Shown: positions 11,657 to 24,700, numbered from the stretch's first letter. The stretch is DNA of 64,000 bases from Fagopyrum homotropicum (GCA_033239125.1 BSWB01000005.1:104400494-104464493), one strand, 5' to 3'. The notes: generated by a model not told the origin, from the letters alone. Numbers and translations are program-made.

Positions 11657-11990
11657 TTCATTCTAGAAAATAAAAATAAAATAAAGAAAATAAAAAAGAC
11701 AAAAAAAATTAATAAAAGAAAATAAAAAAATAAATTCAGTTTTTAAAAAGCATCGGAAGAAAGAAGAAAACAAGAGGATGGAGAAGGTTTGATGGTAAAA
11801 AAAAATAAGAGGGGTATATTTACTTAATTGAAAAACAAAAAAGCCTACTTACTATCACTATTTCTCTAAATAGCATACTAACCAAATTTGCCCAAAATAA
11901 AACGGGGTATACTTACTAAAATAATTAATGCTAAAAGCCTAGTTACTACACCAAATATAAAAAAGGCCTAGTTAGCAAAAAAGCCCTAAG

Positions 11991-13539
11991 AACTATATAT
12001 TTATATGTTAAAGTGAGGATATAATAAACTATCTAATCATTTTATAATTAAAAGTAAGAAAATTTCCAAAAAATAATAAGAAGAATATCTTAAGAGTATA
12101 TTGAAGATTGTGGTAAGACTAAAAATGAAAACAATATATCTATTATCTATATCAATAAATTTTTTTAATTTATAATTATAAAATTAAAATGCACGAGATA
12201 ATGACATGTGACATGAAGTTCCTGAGAATATGACACGTAAGATGAAGTGTTTTTGCTTTAATATATGTATATAGATTATAAGGTTTATGAAGGTTAAAAT
12301 ATTGTTTTTACCCCCTTTCCTTTTATCATCACTTTTATGTGTCAAAAAATTTAACACGTACTTTTTTTAAAAATAATTTTACCCATAATCATGTTCATTT
12401 TATTAAACACTCATTTTACTTATTTTCATATTCATCTCTTTAAACAATTTTATCTCCTTAATTTTCAAACTAAATGATTCTCATTTCACTTTTTTCATGT
12501 TCATTTCTTTAAACGATTTCATCTCCTTAATTTTTCATCCAAATAATTTTCTGCAGTTTCATCTACATAATCTTGCGTTACCAAATGGACCCCGTTTCCT
12601 AATTAATAGAATCTTTCATAAGTCTCATTCCGATAAAAGGGTAGCTTACAACTTTATTTTACTGAAAATTGCAAAATGTGTCTAGCATCAACTTCCAACG
12701 TGAAGCTTCGGTTTTCAAATAGTCATGTTACTTTTACGGTGACGGCTTACTAAATATCAACTTGACACTTCGATGCGTGTGAGATTGAGCATTAGCTTTG
12801 ACCTTGACGCTTGATGAATTTGCGCATTAACATTAGTGATATTGTGCGTCAAAGGGAATATGAACCACTTTCACTCACTAAGCGGCCGTTACGCACAATA
12901 GAAGCGATAACACACAAAGATAAACTCAAACTCGAACTAGAAAATTGATTTTGAACCAAAATTCTTAAACATGGATTGAGATAAGAAGCAAGTAGGAGAA
13001 ATAGGAGGACAGTCATTCAAAAATGCAAACAACGGCAAGAGAGGTATAATTTTTATCGACTTTTTTCAATTTTTTTACGATTTGTTGCTTTCTATTTGGA
13101 TTAGGTTAATTAAATTGGAATTGGATATAATAGGATATATTTTATGAAATGAATGTGGTTGTGTGAGTATTGGAATGAAAATGGTGCATTTTTTATCCGT
13201 TGTGCTGTATGAACGACGGTATGTTTAGGATGATGAATAGGTTTTGCGCATAGTGAGACAATGTTTCAGGCTTGAATATTACAAAAATTATATTTATAGT
13301 TAGTTAGGTTTTTATTACGAATATGTTTTACGGTAAGAAATAAGATCGAATATGATATGTTGAATTAAATAATGCACGTCTAAAAAATACGATATTACGA
13401 GGTGCAATTAATTGTGCACATGTATTGATCATTCGTCACTTTTCCGATACACATTAATGTTCATGCACATGTGTATATGAACTTTAATATATATGAACAC
13501 AAATTATTATAAAAGTGTATCTATGGTATAACACATGCA
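11991..13539. other. AT-rich intergenic DNA, nothing recognised
   Basis: No convincing open frame or RNA gene. Positions 12390-12560 hold several loose copies of TTCATxTTCATTTCTTTAAA followed by ATTTxATCTCCTTAATTTT. The rest is low-complexity AT-rich sequence. Confidence 0.5.
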
Positions 13540-13547
13540 CGTCTAAG
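13540..13547. other. Target-site duplication, left copy (hAT)
   Basis: CGTCTAAG, identical to 17036-17043. Confidence 0.88.
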
Positions 13548-16500
13548 CAGGCCTGACTCAATCGTTTTGGTGGCCCTGTGCAATTTATATAAATAGGCCC
13601 TACTAATAAAAATATACTAACAATAATTCTTAATTTATAAGTATCATGTTATAATATCTTAAAATTTTAATAGAGTATAAACATACACAAATTTACTTAA
13701 AAAGTTTCATCCTTCTAACATTCTTTGAGGCAAAATCTTTGATGAGTTCCTCGTAATCAACTTCCTCCAACATATCATTCTCAATGATATCAAGACTAAT
13801 CCATTAAGTTGTTCTTGTTTCATTGTGGAACGCAAGTAGGTCTTTAATAATTTTAACTTCGAAAAACTTCTCTTTGCAGATGCAACAGTTACAGGAATAG
13901 TCAACAAAATTCTATAAGCAATAATTGTATTAGGGAAGCAATCTCAATGTTTTAGAAACTATAAAATATCAATAGGTTCCATTTTTTTATTAGGAAAAAA
14001 ATCTTGAAGTAATTTTAACTCTACGTAAAGTTCATTTCCATCAATATCAGATTTTCCATCTTTTTTAAGTGTAGCTTCCAAATGAGTACAAGAAGATTTT
14101 AAACATTCATCAACCAATGAGCATAACTCCATAGAAATAAACAAAAATCCAAATGTTTTTTCATATTCTTGTTATTGTTCAAACCTCCTAGTTAAAGAAA
14201 TAGTTGCTTGATCCATAATATAGAAGAAATAATTAACTCTAAATGACTTTCTGGTGATTGTGAAACACTTATAGATACATCACTTAAGTTCTCATCATAA
14301 TGTTTTTTCCTTCGTATTACACGTCTTTGAGGAATACGGGATCAATATCTATTTCATTGGCAATACCTTTTGCTACTTTTAGGCATTTGCAAAACTTATC
14401 TCTCTATAGCTCTAAAAAAAAGTTATCAATTTATTTACTTCTTTAATGGGAACATCAATAAGCATATCTTTTGATTGTAATTGTTTACTAACTAAATTGA
14501 TTCTATTTAATATATCATACTAAATAACTATCGCCACTAAAAACTCAAAGTCACCAAGTTCGTTATGTGCTAAGGACTTAGCTTCACTTCTTATAATTGA
14601 ATCATTATCGACCTCCGCTAGTTCAAGTAATGCTTCTCGTATATCTAAAACTTCAAAATCTTATTGCTTTAACACTATCAACACGGCTCTCCCACCGAGT
14701 AGATGATAATTGTTTAACTACCAAACCTTCCATATTTTGTTTTAAAATTTTCCACCTTTTAGTAGAATTAGCAAATATTGTATATATAAGTTGTATGACT
14801 CCAAAAAAATCTTTAGCTTTGCTACAATTGTTTGCCATATCACATAATGCCAAATTCAAACTATGAGAAGCACAAGATGTGTGAAAAGCTCTAGGGTTTA
14901 TATCTAAAAGTTTTTTTTGTACCCCTTGATGTTTTCCTTTCATATTTGATCCATTATCATAGCTTTGCCCTCGGACATTATCTATATCAAGATCAAGTGA
15001 CTTCAATTCATTTTGCAAAGCATCAAACAAGCCTTGACCCGTTGTAATATTCACATCCAAAAACCCTAAAAATGATTCTTCAATTCTAATAGAATTTGAA
15101 GACATATCCACATATCTTAGTATTAAAGACATTTGTTCTTGATGACTTACATCCGGAGTACAATCAAGAATGACCGAAAAATACTTTGCTTGTTTCACTT
15201 TCTTAATAATTTCAACTTTGATGGTTGAAACAAGTAAAAGTATGAATTCATTTTGTATATTATAACCTAGATAATGACAATGAATATCATCATTTGTGAT
15301 ACGTTGAACATGTTCTTGAATTATTGGATCAAATTCGGCTAACATTTCAATCAAGCCTAAGAAGTTTCCATTACTATTTTGATACAATTTTTCATTACTA
15401 CCACGAAGGCTATATTATGTTTTCCAAGAAACTTCACAACCGAAATTATTCTCACCAATACTTTTTTCCAATAGTCTTTTTCTTTCTCTAGTTGTTTTTG
15501 AGCCACTTTATCAATAGTTTGATTATTTTGAAGTCTCAAACGCATATCATACCAAGTGCTCATATTCTTAACATGATCTAAACTTGTTTCATGTTCCTTA
15601 ATTCTAGTACTAAGATGTGACCAATCTCCAAAGCCCTCATTTACTAGTTGACCTCTTAGACATCCTGTTTTAAATATTTTACAATAAAAACAAAATACCT
15701 TATCAATACCTTTGGAATAAACAAGCCAATCTCTATCACATTTTTCACCATTTGATAAAATTCTAGTGTAGTATGTTGCTGAAAACCGTTTAGAAAATTT
15801 ATCTTTAGTACCTTTTTGAATGGATAAATCTCTTTTAGGACCATTTGTAACTAGAACATCAATCATTTTAGGATCAAGAGCATCCCAATATCTTGGATCA
15901 AATATACCATGCTTAATAAAGTTATCCTTATCATTATTTAAGTTAGTAGACTTGTCAACATTTTGGCTTTCAAAGTCATCAACATTAACATCAACATTTT
16001 GGTTTTCGATACCATCAACGTTATCAATACTTTGGTTTTCGATACCATCAGCATTTTGATTTTCAAGTCTGTTAAGAGTATCACTAATATTAGCATGATC
16101 ATCACAACCATCAACATTATCTTTTTCATTTTCATTTTCATTTTCAAGAGAAATTTGTGATTCTCTTGTGATAAATTTATTGAGAGCTCCACTTTGAGAT
16201 TGAGTTAACTCCTCAATTCATTTTTTCTTTTTTCTTTTTTCAGCTCCGGAATCATGTTTCCTAATTCTAGAAGACATAGCTAAAAAAGAATAATAGGACA
16301 CAAATATAATTATTAAGGAATAAAACAACATGATTTTTCTTTATGTAGTTTGCTTGGGACCTCGGTTGCTCGAGATGGATCGTGAACTCCGTACAAGATG
16401 TTGGTAATCACAATTTTCCTACATATAAACTAAATTTACTTGAAATTTAGAACTACTTCAACTTCAAATAATTTATAATAAAAGTAAAAACTTAAAGTAA

Positions 16501-17035
16501 AAAAACACACACCTTCTAAATGTTGTTAATGGAGAAGAATTGAGGAAATGAATTTTGTTTCATGGGTGTTATATCAATTTGAGAAAGAAATTAGAGGATG
16601 GGAAAGAAGAAGGATAGAAGATGACAATGGAAGAATGAGAAACTAGATGAAGAGAGAGAGTTAAAAAAAAATTCTGTTAGAATGATTTAAGATATAATTG
16701 TTTCTTGTATGTGTATCCAATTATAGGTAAAATGTTGTTACTTTATTTATTTAAAATGATTTAAATAAAAATTAAAGAATAGAAATGTACTTTTATATTG
16801 ATAAAGGTACAAAAAAAAAGAGAAAAAATAGGTGATTGATTTGTAGGTTACTAGGTTGCAAACTTGCAGAAATTCTCCACTTTTCAAGGATGATATTAAC
16901 GTTGGTTTAGTTCACAATTTTTTTACATTTTTTTAATACATGTGTGTATATATATATATATGCAGTGGGCTAAGGCCCATCAGACTTGGGGACCCTGTGC
17001 AATAGAACTGGTTGCACGGTGCTTAGCCGGGCTTG
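13548..17035 (-). mobile_element. Complete hAT DNA transposon (3488 bp) with 8-bp target duplication
   Basis: The ends are CAGGCCTGACTCA (left) and, complemented from the right, CAAGCCCGGCTAAG, imperfect terminal inverted repeats typical of the family. The flanking 8-mers CGTCTAAG at 13540-13547 and 17036-17043 are identical, which fits the hAT 8-bp target duplication. Inside is one transposase gene on the minus strand (13693-16277), now broken. GGCCC-rich motifs lie close to both ends (GGTGGCCCTGTGCAATTTAT on the left, GGGGACCCTGTGCAAT on the right). Confidence 0.9.
13693..16277 (-). pseudogene. hAT transposase (TTF-type zinc finger, DUF4371, hAT dimerisation), inactivated
   Basis: The start is the ATG at 16277 (MSSRIRKHDSGAEKRKK), followed after 19 codons by a stop in an A-rich run. 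The Asn/Asp-rich linker ends in GIFDPRYWDALDPK. The TTF-type zinc-finger region then follows at about 15870-15600 (VFCFYCKIFKTGC, later a His pair), and DUF4371 / the RNase H-like core at about 15390-14660 (YFSVILDCTPDVSHQEQM, RGQSYDNGSNMKGKHQG, STRWESR). The C-terminal hAT dimerisation motif is at 13907-13700 (LTIPVTVASAKRSFSKLKLL). The frame is broken by an apparent one-base deletion near 15392, a stop or shift near 14652, and a TAG at about 14523 where Trp is expected. The frame runs on to the TAA at 13693. In the family this enzyme cuts and pastes DNA; here it cannot be made in one piece. Confidence 0.88.
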
Positions 17036-17043
17036 CGTCTAAG
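17036..17043. other. Target-site duplication, right copy (hAT)
   Basis: CGTCTAAG, identical to 13540-13547. Confidence 0.88.
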
Positions 17044-17707
17044 TTCATGCACACTAATGTTCATGCACATTATTGTCACAAACACGTTTCTGTTTATTTA
17101 CTAGTATAACATGCTCGTGTCATTTTTATCATTATATATGTTACACGAGTATTTTTAATATCTATACTATATTAAAAGAGGGGCTTCCCCCAATGAATAG
17201 GGAATTTTCATTTTTACCCTTATGTTTTATATTTTCCAAATTTGCCCTTAGTGATCTTCACATATTACGGTCCAACCGGTGCGGCCTCATAACGGCTTGG
17301 TTACACGCGTCTTCAAACGTGGCATCTCCTACCACCTTTCCCTACTCTCTCATTCTTCTCCGCACTACTTTCACCGCCTCTCTCTTACTAACGCATGCAA
17401 TCTCCCCTCTTCTTTCACCGCCGCTTTATCTTCCCATCCTTTTTTCTCAATCTTTCCCCAAATTACCTCTAATCCTCTCTTTTACTAACTCATGCAATTT
17501 TGATACAATCCTTTTTTCGGTTTCCTCATTTGAAGAAGATGAAGTTGATGGAGTCTATTACTTGTTTTGAAGTTCAACCACCGCTCGGAGATACCAAGTT
17601 TAACTAGGTAAGTAACCTCTTCGTTCTTCTGCTCAACTCTTCTCCAGGTTTGGGTTCTTCATCCTCCAAACTCCGTTCTGTGTGAGGATTGGGATTAACT
17701 TTTGTAG

Positions 17708-18016
17708 ATCCATCAAGTTTAGGTTTTCACTCTTGTCATTTTTTGTCTTCGGCGTCGTCGGTTTCTTCCTCGGCCTTTGCATCGCCAATTACGTCGGCGA
17801 CGACGCTACTCATGGTAGCCCCATTCTATTTCTAGGGATTTTGTTTCCCTTTTTTCTCTCAATTTTGAAACTCTCCGCTGTGATTTTGTTTAGGGATATT
17901 CTTCACGAATCTGGGAACGATTTTGTTTATACCTGGGTTTTACTTGTACAAAGATAGCTTATTATGCTTGGAAGGGATACAAGGGCTTCTCCTTTGCCAA
18001 CATTCCACATGTTTAG
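17708..18016 (+). pseudogene. Captured TMEM230-like membrane-protein gene fragment
   Basis: TMEM230 is a small two-helix membrane protein of secretory and endosomal vesicles. Exon A (17708-17814) encodes SIKFRFSLLSFFVFGVVGF... ending YVGDDATHG, corresponding to the first membrane helix and the GGDRAHG-type loop of plant homologues. After a 79-base intron (GTAGCC...TTTAG), exon B (17894-18016) gives IFFTNLGTILFIPGFYL, the second helix. After a one-base frame slip near 17952 it continues IAYYAWKGYKGFSFANIPHV and a stop, matching the conserved C-terminus of the family. The N-terminal cytosolic part is not recognised. The slip and the missing start make it a gene fragment carried by the Helitron. 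Confidence 0.72.
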
Positions 18017-18148
18017 AAGGTACGGTCTAAACGGCCTTTCTTTCTACCTTCCTCCTTTATAGATTTTACAATTTAATCTAAATTTTTGTTCAGCATTGTG
18101 ACACCATGGAGTTCTCAGTCCAGCAAGATCCCGATTGAATGATACAAG

Positions 18149-18247
18149 ACAACATTGGCCAATGGACAAGAAGACGAGGATGAAGAAAATAGAGAACTTG
18201 ATCCTCGATACGACGAGCCTAAGACTCCTCTTCCTCTAACCTCTAGG
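18149..18247 (+). other. Exon-like piece inside the Helitron, unidentified
   Basis: One frame reads TTLANGQEDEDEENRELDPR and then YDEPKTPLPLTSR, ending at a possible donor (AGG|GTTCGT). It is acidic and looks like part of a coding exon. I cannot assign it; it could come from the same donor locus as the TMEM230-like piece or from another gene. Confidence 0.35.
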
Positions 18248-19032
18248 GTTCGTGTCTTTTCAACTCCCATTCTATTTTCCCCCTATTTTTTCGGCAAATT
18301 TTTTATTTAATTCGAAATTGTTTTGATTGTGGTTTAGGGAACTAAGAGTAGGCATTGTACATATGACAATTGTTGAAATCGGTTCGTGAGTAGACTAGAT
18401 ACTATTCTACTCATATTAATCCTATGTCCATCAGGTATTTGCTACATATTCCACATTTTCAGCTTTGAAAGCACATCTCAAATGTAGAATATATATATGC
18501 GTTTTATGGAGTCTGTTTGTGCTTCTTTTTTATTGCTTTAACTATGCATGGCGGATTGTTGCTTCTGTTGTTGTTTACAAATGCATTGCTTCAATTTATT
18601 GTCCTCTTCAATTAATGAAACTATGCCGTTGAGTTCTCAGTAAGTAGGTTGCTCATAGGGAAAGGGGTGGAGTACATTTGAGACAATGCCGGATGGAAAA
18701 AGCTAATAGTGAGTTTACGCTCTTATTGTTTCATATAAAACTCAATATGATTTGTGTGCAGTGCTCAAGAACAAAAAACATCTATTATAATCCTCACTTA
18801 ATAACAAAACCCGAATTCAGCCATCTCTCCCTTCTTTCCTGTTTTACTTTGGTGACCGAGGGAGAACAGTTCATCTGCTATAAGCGAGAGAACAAAAAAT
18901 GGATCAAATATTGAACAAGTTTGGATCTGCCGATTTAATCAATTTTGGTTTTAGGTTAGAGAGAATTTGGTGTTAAGGTCTGATTTGGTAAGTTTTCCTC
19001 TCTATTTCATCGTCAATTCATTCTCGCAAATC

Positions 19033-19037
19033 ATCGA
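19033..19037. other. Target-site duplication ATCGA, left copy
   Basis: ATCGA directly before the LTR start; the partner is at 28767-28771. Confidence 0.9.
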
Positions 19038-21767
19038 TGTAATAACCGAAAAAATTTTTATTTCCACTTAATACCGGGTCAAACCGGTATTTCGATCCGT
19101 TGACCTTTCCTAGTTCTACCGAGGGTTGTACTAGAACACATTTTATTATTTTATGTACTCTTTTAGTCACATAAAACGATGAATTTAATCAAACCCTACT
19201 CTAAGTCTTAACGACGTCTTTTGACGAGGCCATGACAAAGCCCGACGACCTGCGACAAGGCCAGACAACAGTTGACAGCCCAAGGAGTTGCCTTGCTGCT
19301 GTTGCTGAATCCGTCGCTCCAGCCCATAACGTGCGGCCCAAGAGGAGGTTGTTGTTGCTGAATCCGTTGCTCAAGCCCATGACTTGCGGCCCAAGATGGT
19401 GTTGCTCCAGGCCACTATGTAACCTGCTTGTGTCGGCCCAATCACATGGAAGAGCCAGAAACAGCCAGCCCTTAACCTAATTTAACTTAAGATTTATTTA
19501 ACCCTAATTACCCATATCTCTATAGCTACAACCTTAACCTAACCTGCCATCTCCCTACGGCAATCACGCAACAGACACAAGTGAAGAAGCCAACCCTCCG
19601 CACTTCCGCCATTCTCGCGCCAGCGCCGGTGGAACAAAACGACCAGGGTCACCGCCGCCCCGACCGGAGACCCGTCATAGCCTCGAGCCTCTCTCCAAGA
19701 TGGTAACGCCGGTAAGGCCTCACTCTCCCTCCTCTCGCCTCCTGCATACTCGTTAGAAGCGACCGACCCCAACTCCTCCAACCTTCGCTCTCCTTCTCAG
19801 CACCCAACCACAACGCCGTACACAGCAGCCCCATCGTCGACAGCGATCGGAACCTCCTACAGACGACGCCGCCACGCCGTGCCTTTCCGCCTCCCTCTTC
19901 GCCGGCGACAGCAGCCGCTAGTCGCGCCTCCGTCCTCTTCTTCTCTGTACGAAGACAGCATCAGCAACACGAGCCACCGCGCCACCTCTATCAACCGCCC
20001 AAACACCGCCGGAGCCCTGGGAGAGTGCCGCCCATCATCGACGCCGGATCTGCTGAATCGGATACATCAAAAGCAAGACGGACGGTCCATTGCTGGTCCA
20101 CCGCGTAACGCCGGCTGCTGCGACTTCGAACGCCAGGCCGGGAAGAGCCCTCCTAGCCAAAACCGCCGACGAGCAGGCCTTGTTCCGGACCGACGAACCG
20201 GCTGGAACAATTATGTCCTCGCCCCACAGGAATCGCAACCACTCGAGGCTACTTCGATCGACTTCAGTTGCGGTTTTACTCCCTGCAAAGGCACAACTAG
20301 GGTGCGGGACGGTGAGTTTGATCCTCCTCCATGACTGCTAATTGATCGTCTATTCCTGTTACTTCTGGCATTCAAAAACTCCTTCACAGTACATTGTATC
20401 TATACATAAATATAGTGGTAGGAGAAGTAAGGTGTAAATAAAATGTAAATGTGGCAGTGTTGTGTACTTATACACGAATATATAGATATACGAGACGGGA
20501 GACATGTATAAATATAAATGAATAAGTGCAACGAATATACCTAAATATATATAGATGGGTTAGGGTAACATATATGTATAAGAGTATAGTGTATCGAATG
20601 TATGTATAAGTTGTGATCAGATATATAGGTTTACGTATATAAATGCGAGTTGAGAGATATGAATCATGTATGTATGCGGGTTCACGAGTGGTTATATAAG
20701 CGAGTTGAAGAGTAAGGTTAAAGTGTATATATATTACGGATAATATATGTATTAGAATATATAGTAACTAGTTCAAAAAAAAAAAGAAATTAGTAGACTC
20801 TAGAATAAACTTTGAGAATGTTGACACTAAGGGTAAAATGGTCGTTTACCGTAAGAGAGTTTTTCCGTAATTCCTTCATATGAGGTTGGACATCTGGATG
20901 AGATTCTGACCCACAGGCCTTATTTGACAAGCGTTTGAGTTACTGCGAGTACGGACCGATTTGAGACTTGTTAGAGTGTGATTTTACTCAGGTAAGTCCT
21001 TGCGACTTACTTAGCTGGTTTTTGGATATTAGTTGAGTGATATTAGTGGTGTGTGTATCATGTATGTTATAATAACAACTTGTTAGGACGACCGTTGTTA
21101 TTATGTGTTAAGGCCCAAGTGTATGTATAACGGGTTGTGACATCACTGCCCAGCTCTGCCAGGAGACTGGGAGGTTCTCTATACCCAGACCATACAGGTA
21201 CACGGTGAGATGCATCGGATCCACTCCTGATGGGTACACGGGGGCGGAGGCGAGGTTTGGGAATCCCTCGTGTCACAAAATAAGTATCATTAGTAAGAGT
21301 GAATGACTTAAATGAAGATAATAAATGGATTGTTTGAAAGCATGATGAGTGTTTATTATTTTTGTGTGTGTGTGTGCTATTATTATTCTCCTAGTGTTTA
21401 GATAATTAGCTAATGGTTGTTCTGTTGTGTTTTTTTTAGATTTACCACAGGTTAGAGCAGCAGCTGAGTGATCCGGAAGTAGTGGTCAGCCAGGTCTCCG
21501 TACTCTTTAGAGTGGGGGTTTGGGTTGTTGCTTTGTTGTCTTTCCCTTTTGTTAAGACAATTAGTCTTTTCCGTTGTTTAAGTACGATAGGTTGTTAGAC
21601 TTTGTTGCATTCATCCTTTTACAAATACATTTTATGAATTTCGGTTTTTTTTTCTTATTTGTGTCTTGTTGCAAGATCCTAGAAAAATTGTTGTCAAACT
21701 GAGGTTGGGACCCATTGTGAGGTCCTAACCAGTAATGTCCCGAGTTATGAGAATTCGGGGTGTTACA
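19038..21767 (+). repeat. 5' LTR (2730 bp)
   Basis: Starts TGTAATAACCG and ends GGGGTGTTACA. A GC-rich block (about 19230-20330) contains two open frames (82 and 151 codons, 19232-19480 and 19879-20334), which are kept nearly unchanged in the other LTR. They resemble no family I know. At about 20308 the sequence GGGACG|GTGAGTTT looks like a splice donor. It is followed by AT-rich DNA with many TATA-like words. Confidence 0.9.
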
Positions 21768-21770
21768 ACA

Positions 21771-21782
21771 TGGTATCAGAGC
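21771..21782 (+). other. Primer-binding site for initiator tRNA-Met
   Basis: TGGTATCAGAGC, three bases after the 5' LTR. Confidence 0.93.
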
Positions 21783-24700
21783 TCTAGGTTGGCAACAATG
21801 GCACTTGAAATCTTCTGAAAGACCGAATAAGTACTTAAGCAGAACCCGAAAAGGGATCTAAGTTTTAAAAAGAATTTTGGTCTTCAAATGCATGCATAGA
21901 CTGGTTGGGGATAGAAAAGTACGGCTAACCACCACTACTACTGCGGATCTCAGTATGCTTAGTATGAACTTTAGGTTGTTACTCTCTTTGGACTTATTAG
22001 CTTGATTATAAAGATATCTAGTATAGATAAATATATGCCGAAGATTAGTAGAAACTATAGTTATGTTATGTCCTTAAAAGAGATAACATAATGAGTTTCT
22101 CACCCCTTTGACACATCTAAGTAGATTTTGAAGGGTGTCAACGTGAGGATTAGTATGAACCTCTTATGTGCATTAGGGTAGACAAACGACGGACAACTCC
22201 TTCGAGCTTGTTGAGGAACGTCGAGACGAAAAGTGAAGACTAAAAGACATCACCAACGACGATGACAAGAAGGGAACCCCGAGTCAACTCCATAAGACCA
22301 AAGGAAGAAAATACATAAGTGTAGCGGAAAAGCGTTTGATGACCGACAAATGTACAAATTGGAAGAGACAACCCATAGGTTCTTTCAAGTGTGGTGTAAA
22401 GCAACGTTACAAACAAAGCGGATACCTTCAGAAACACACATGGGCATGAAAGTCAAGGTGAAATATGGTAGCGATCCAGACAAGAAGCATTGAATCTAAA
22501 CTTACTGACGGACCAGAAGGTGAAAGTTTGAGGCTAGAAGCAGAACGGAATATGATCACTCTTGACAAATTATTTTCCGCCACAATCAAGATGGGAAACC
22601 GAGAAAATCATAAGCATAGGAGTCAAGAAAAGATACATTGTTCATCCCGATACGAAGAATTAAAGAGCCGTAAAATTAAAGCTTACAGGTTGCTAGAAAG
22701 GGGAAGGCCAATTTCACCAACACGGAAGTGGTGTGACCTCCTAGAACACACAAGAACTTCAACAAGGATCGTGATACAAGAAAGACCGGATTTCTACAAA
22801 GGCGGCAGTACAAAGCAGCACACAAGGAAGGTGTAGGAGAATAGTTGGTGAACACGGGGGTCTCTAATGACTTCTCATTCATAAAGAGATCTAAGTTAAC
22901 AACACTAGCGGGTCATAACAAAGAACCGCAATTGGACGATAACCCGGGTAAAAAAAATATGTCGGGTAAAAAAAATATGTGGAAATACCTACAAGTTATC
23001 GTGGAAGAAATTACTAGTCCGTTGATGGAAGATGAAGATACAGCTAGACTCATAAGAGTATAATGCACTTATAGGAGTGTAGATTGTAGAAGGAACTAAA
23101 GGAGTATAAATGGAAGAGATGTATTTTCACTGGTATATCAAACCTCAAAAGAGATAGAAGAAAAGTAAGTCTACGATCTTACAGTAGGTCAATTACAAAC
23201 TAATTGGTTACAACAGAGAATTTACACGTGTTGGCCAACTAGTGATGGTGGGTTGACAGATAAGAAGAATAACCACAAGGTTATAAGGGAATTTTACCGA
23301 CATCTGATGAATTCCTTCCAGAGATCAACGACGACAATGGTGAAGTTAAATCAATACAAGTACTAGTAGCCTTGATAGTAACATTGAATGAGCCCAATAT
23401 GATATCTCTAATAATAAAGAAATTAAAGAGCAGCTCTAGACGGTCGATAATGAACATTGATGATAGAAATGGCATAAAGGGAATTGTTGTGAGTAATTAC
23501 TTACTACTGACTAAGGAAAGATACCTATCAAAGTAGTATGAAGGGATCCCTGTAGGAAGAACTAGAAGACTAAGAAGAAGTAGATGATTGTGAGCATGTC
23601 CTATGTCTTAGCATTCCACACAAGTAGGACTGGTGGTAATCCTCCGAGAAAAAGTGGGGTCAAACTGTCTAGATTGACAGAGGAAGCCCTTGTGATTAAA
23701 GACGTGACACAGAATAATTTGAATTTTAGAGGCGGCACAAATATAGAGTATATAATTTAAAGCCTTGGTGAAATGTCTAATCGAGTTGGGAGGTGATTGC
23801 AGATGAAATCTACATGTGGACTAGAACGAACATGGGAAAGAGTAAAGTTGAAAGACTAAAGGTTGTTATAGGGATCCGGTATTACACCAATAAGATGAAT
23901 ACCGAAAGGACTAAAGGTGGTTATTTAAGGAGAAATGGAGGTACTCCATTAAAAATTTGAGCTGGACTGATGACCTAAGAGTTGACAAAAGTAATAAGAC
24001 CAACCATCGCGGTTCGTAAAGGAAGTACGAGAAAACTCAAAGGGGTAACTATCCTACTAGGGGTAAAGATTTAAAGAAGGTAAAGCGACACGAGCATAAG
24101 GACAACATAATAAATGCGAGTCAAGAACTTTGATTTTGAGAAAATCATATACAACTGAGGTCTCTAATACAAATGGTACTGGTAAATGTTTAATGAAAGT
24201 CAAATGAATGGGCCGATAACACGATGATTGGTAAAGTGTAAACCAAACAGATAAGGTAACCAATGAGAAGGAAAATCATGTATCAAAAGACGGGACTGGC
24301 TAGAATAACTGAAGTATTGAGATGATGATGCCTTTATGAGATCTATGCAAGGGTAAAACGTAACTGTGGTTCCAACACGGAATGGGTGATAATGATCAAC
24401 GTTTAGCTAGAGACTAATTCAAAGAAGGAAAATGTTATAAGCCGAGTCATCTAGAAGAAGAGCTTACAAGGCAAACAAGAGAGAGCATCTTGTGGTTGGT
24501 ATTCTTATCTAGATGTAGACTTGTTACCACACCTTGAGAATTTGGAGCTAATTAGAGAACTACATGACCAGATGATAAATAGGTCAGTATAAGGACTGGT
24601 AGGTTAACGTGATGTACCCTAAGTTTGGAGGTCAAAAGAATTGGGAAAAGATAACCACATTGAATAGTCCTCACGAGTATTAAGTCAAGTTCTGATGAGA

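Larger units (their letters stand above)
10588..11990. mobile_element. Inverted-repeat element with long arms (non-autonomous DNA transposon or fold-back)
   Basis: The left arm (10588-11046) reads GGGAGAATTTGACATACTAG, a GTACCCC/ACCACTTTCATTTAAT block, a TTTATTTATTT tract, then unit array 2. The right arm (about 11373-11990) shows the same modules in reverse order and complement: unit array 3, an AAATAAA tract ending AAATTCAGT, then GGGTATATTTACTTAATTG and AAGCCTA...CCAAATTTGCCC. The centre (11047-11372) is unique AT-rich DNA without a transposase. The outer edges are approximate because the right arm seems to be duplicated at its tip (AAGCCTA at 11850 and AGCCTAG near 11936 and 11970). Confidence 0.55.

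Noticed and set aside
15820..16192. Plus- and minus-strand frames rich in Ile/Met/Asn
   Set aside because: They are other-frame readings of the Asn/Asp-rich linker of the hAT transposase.
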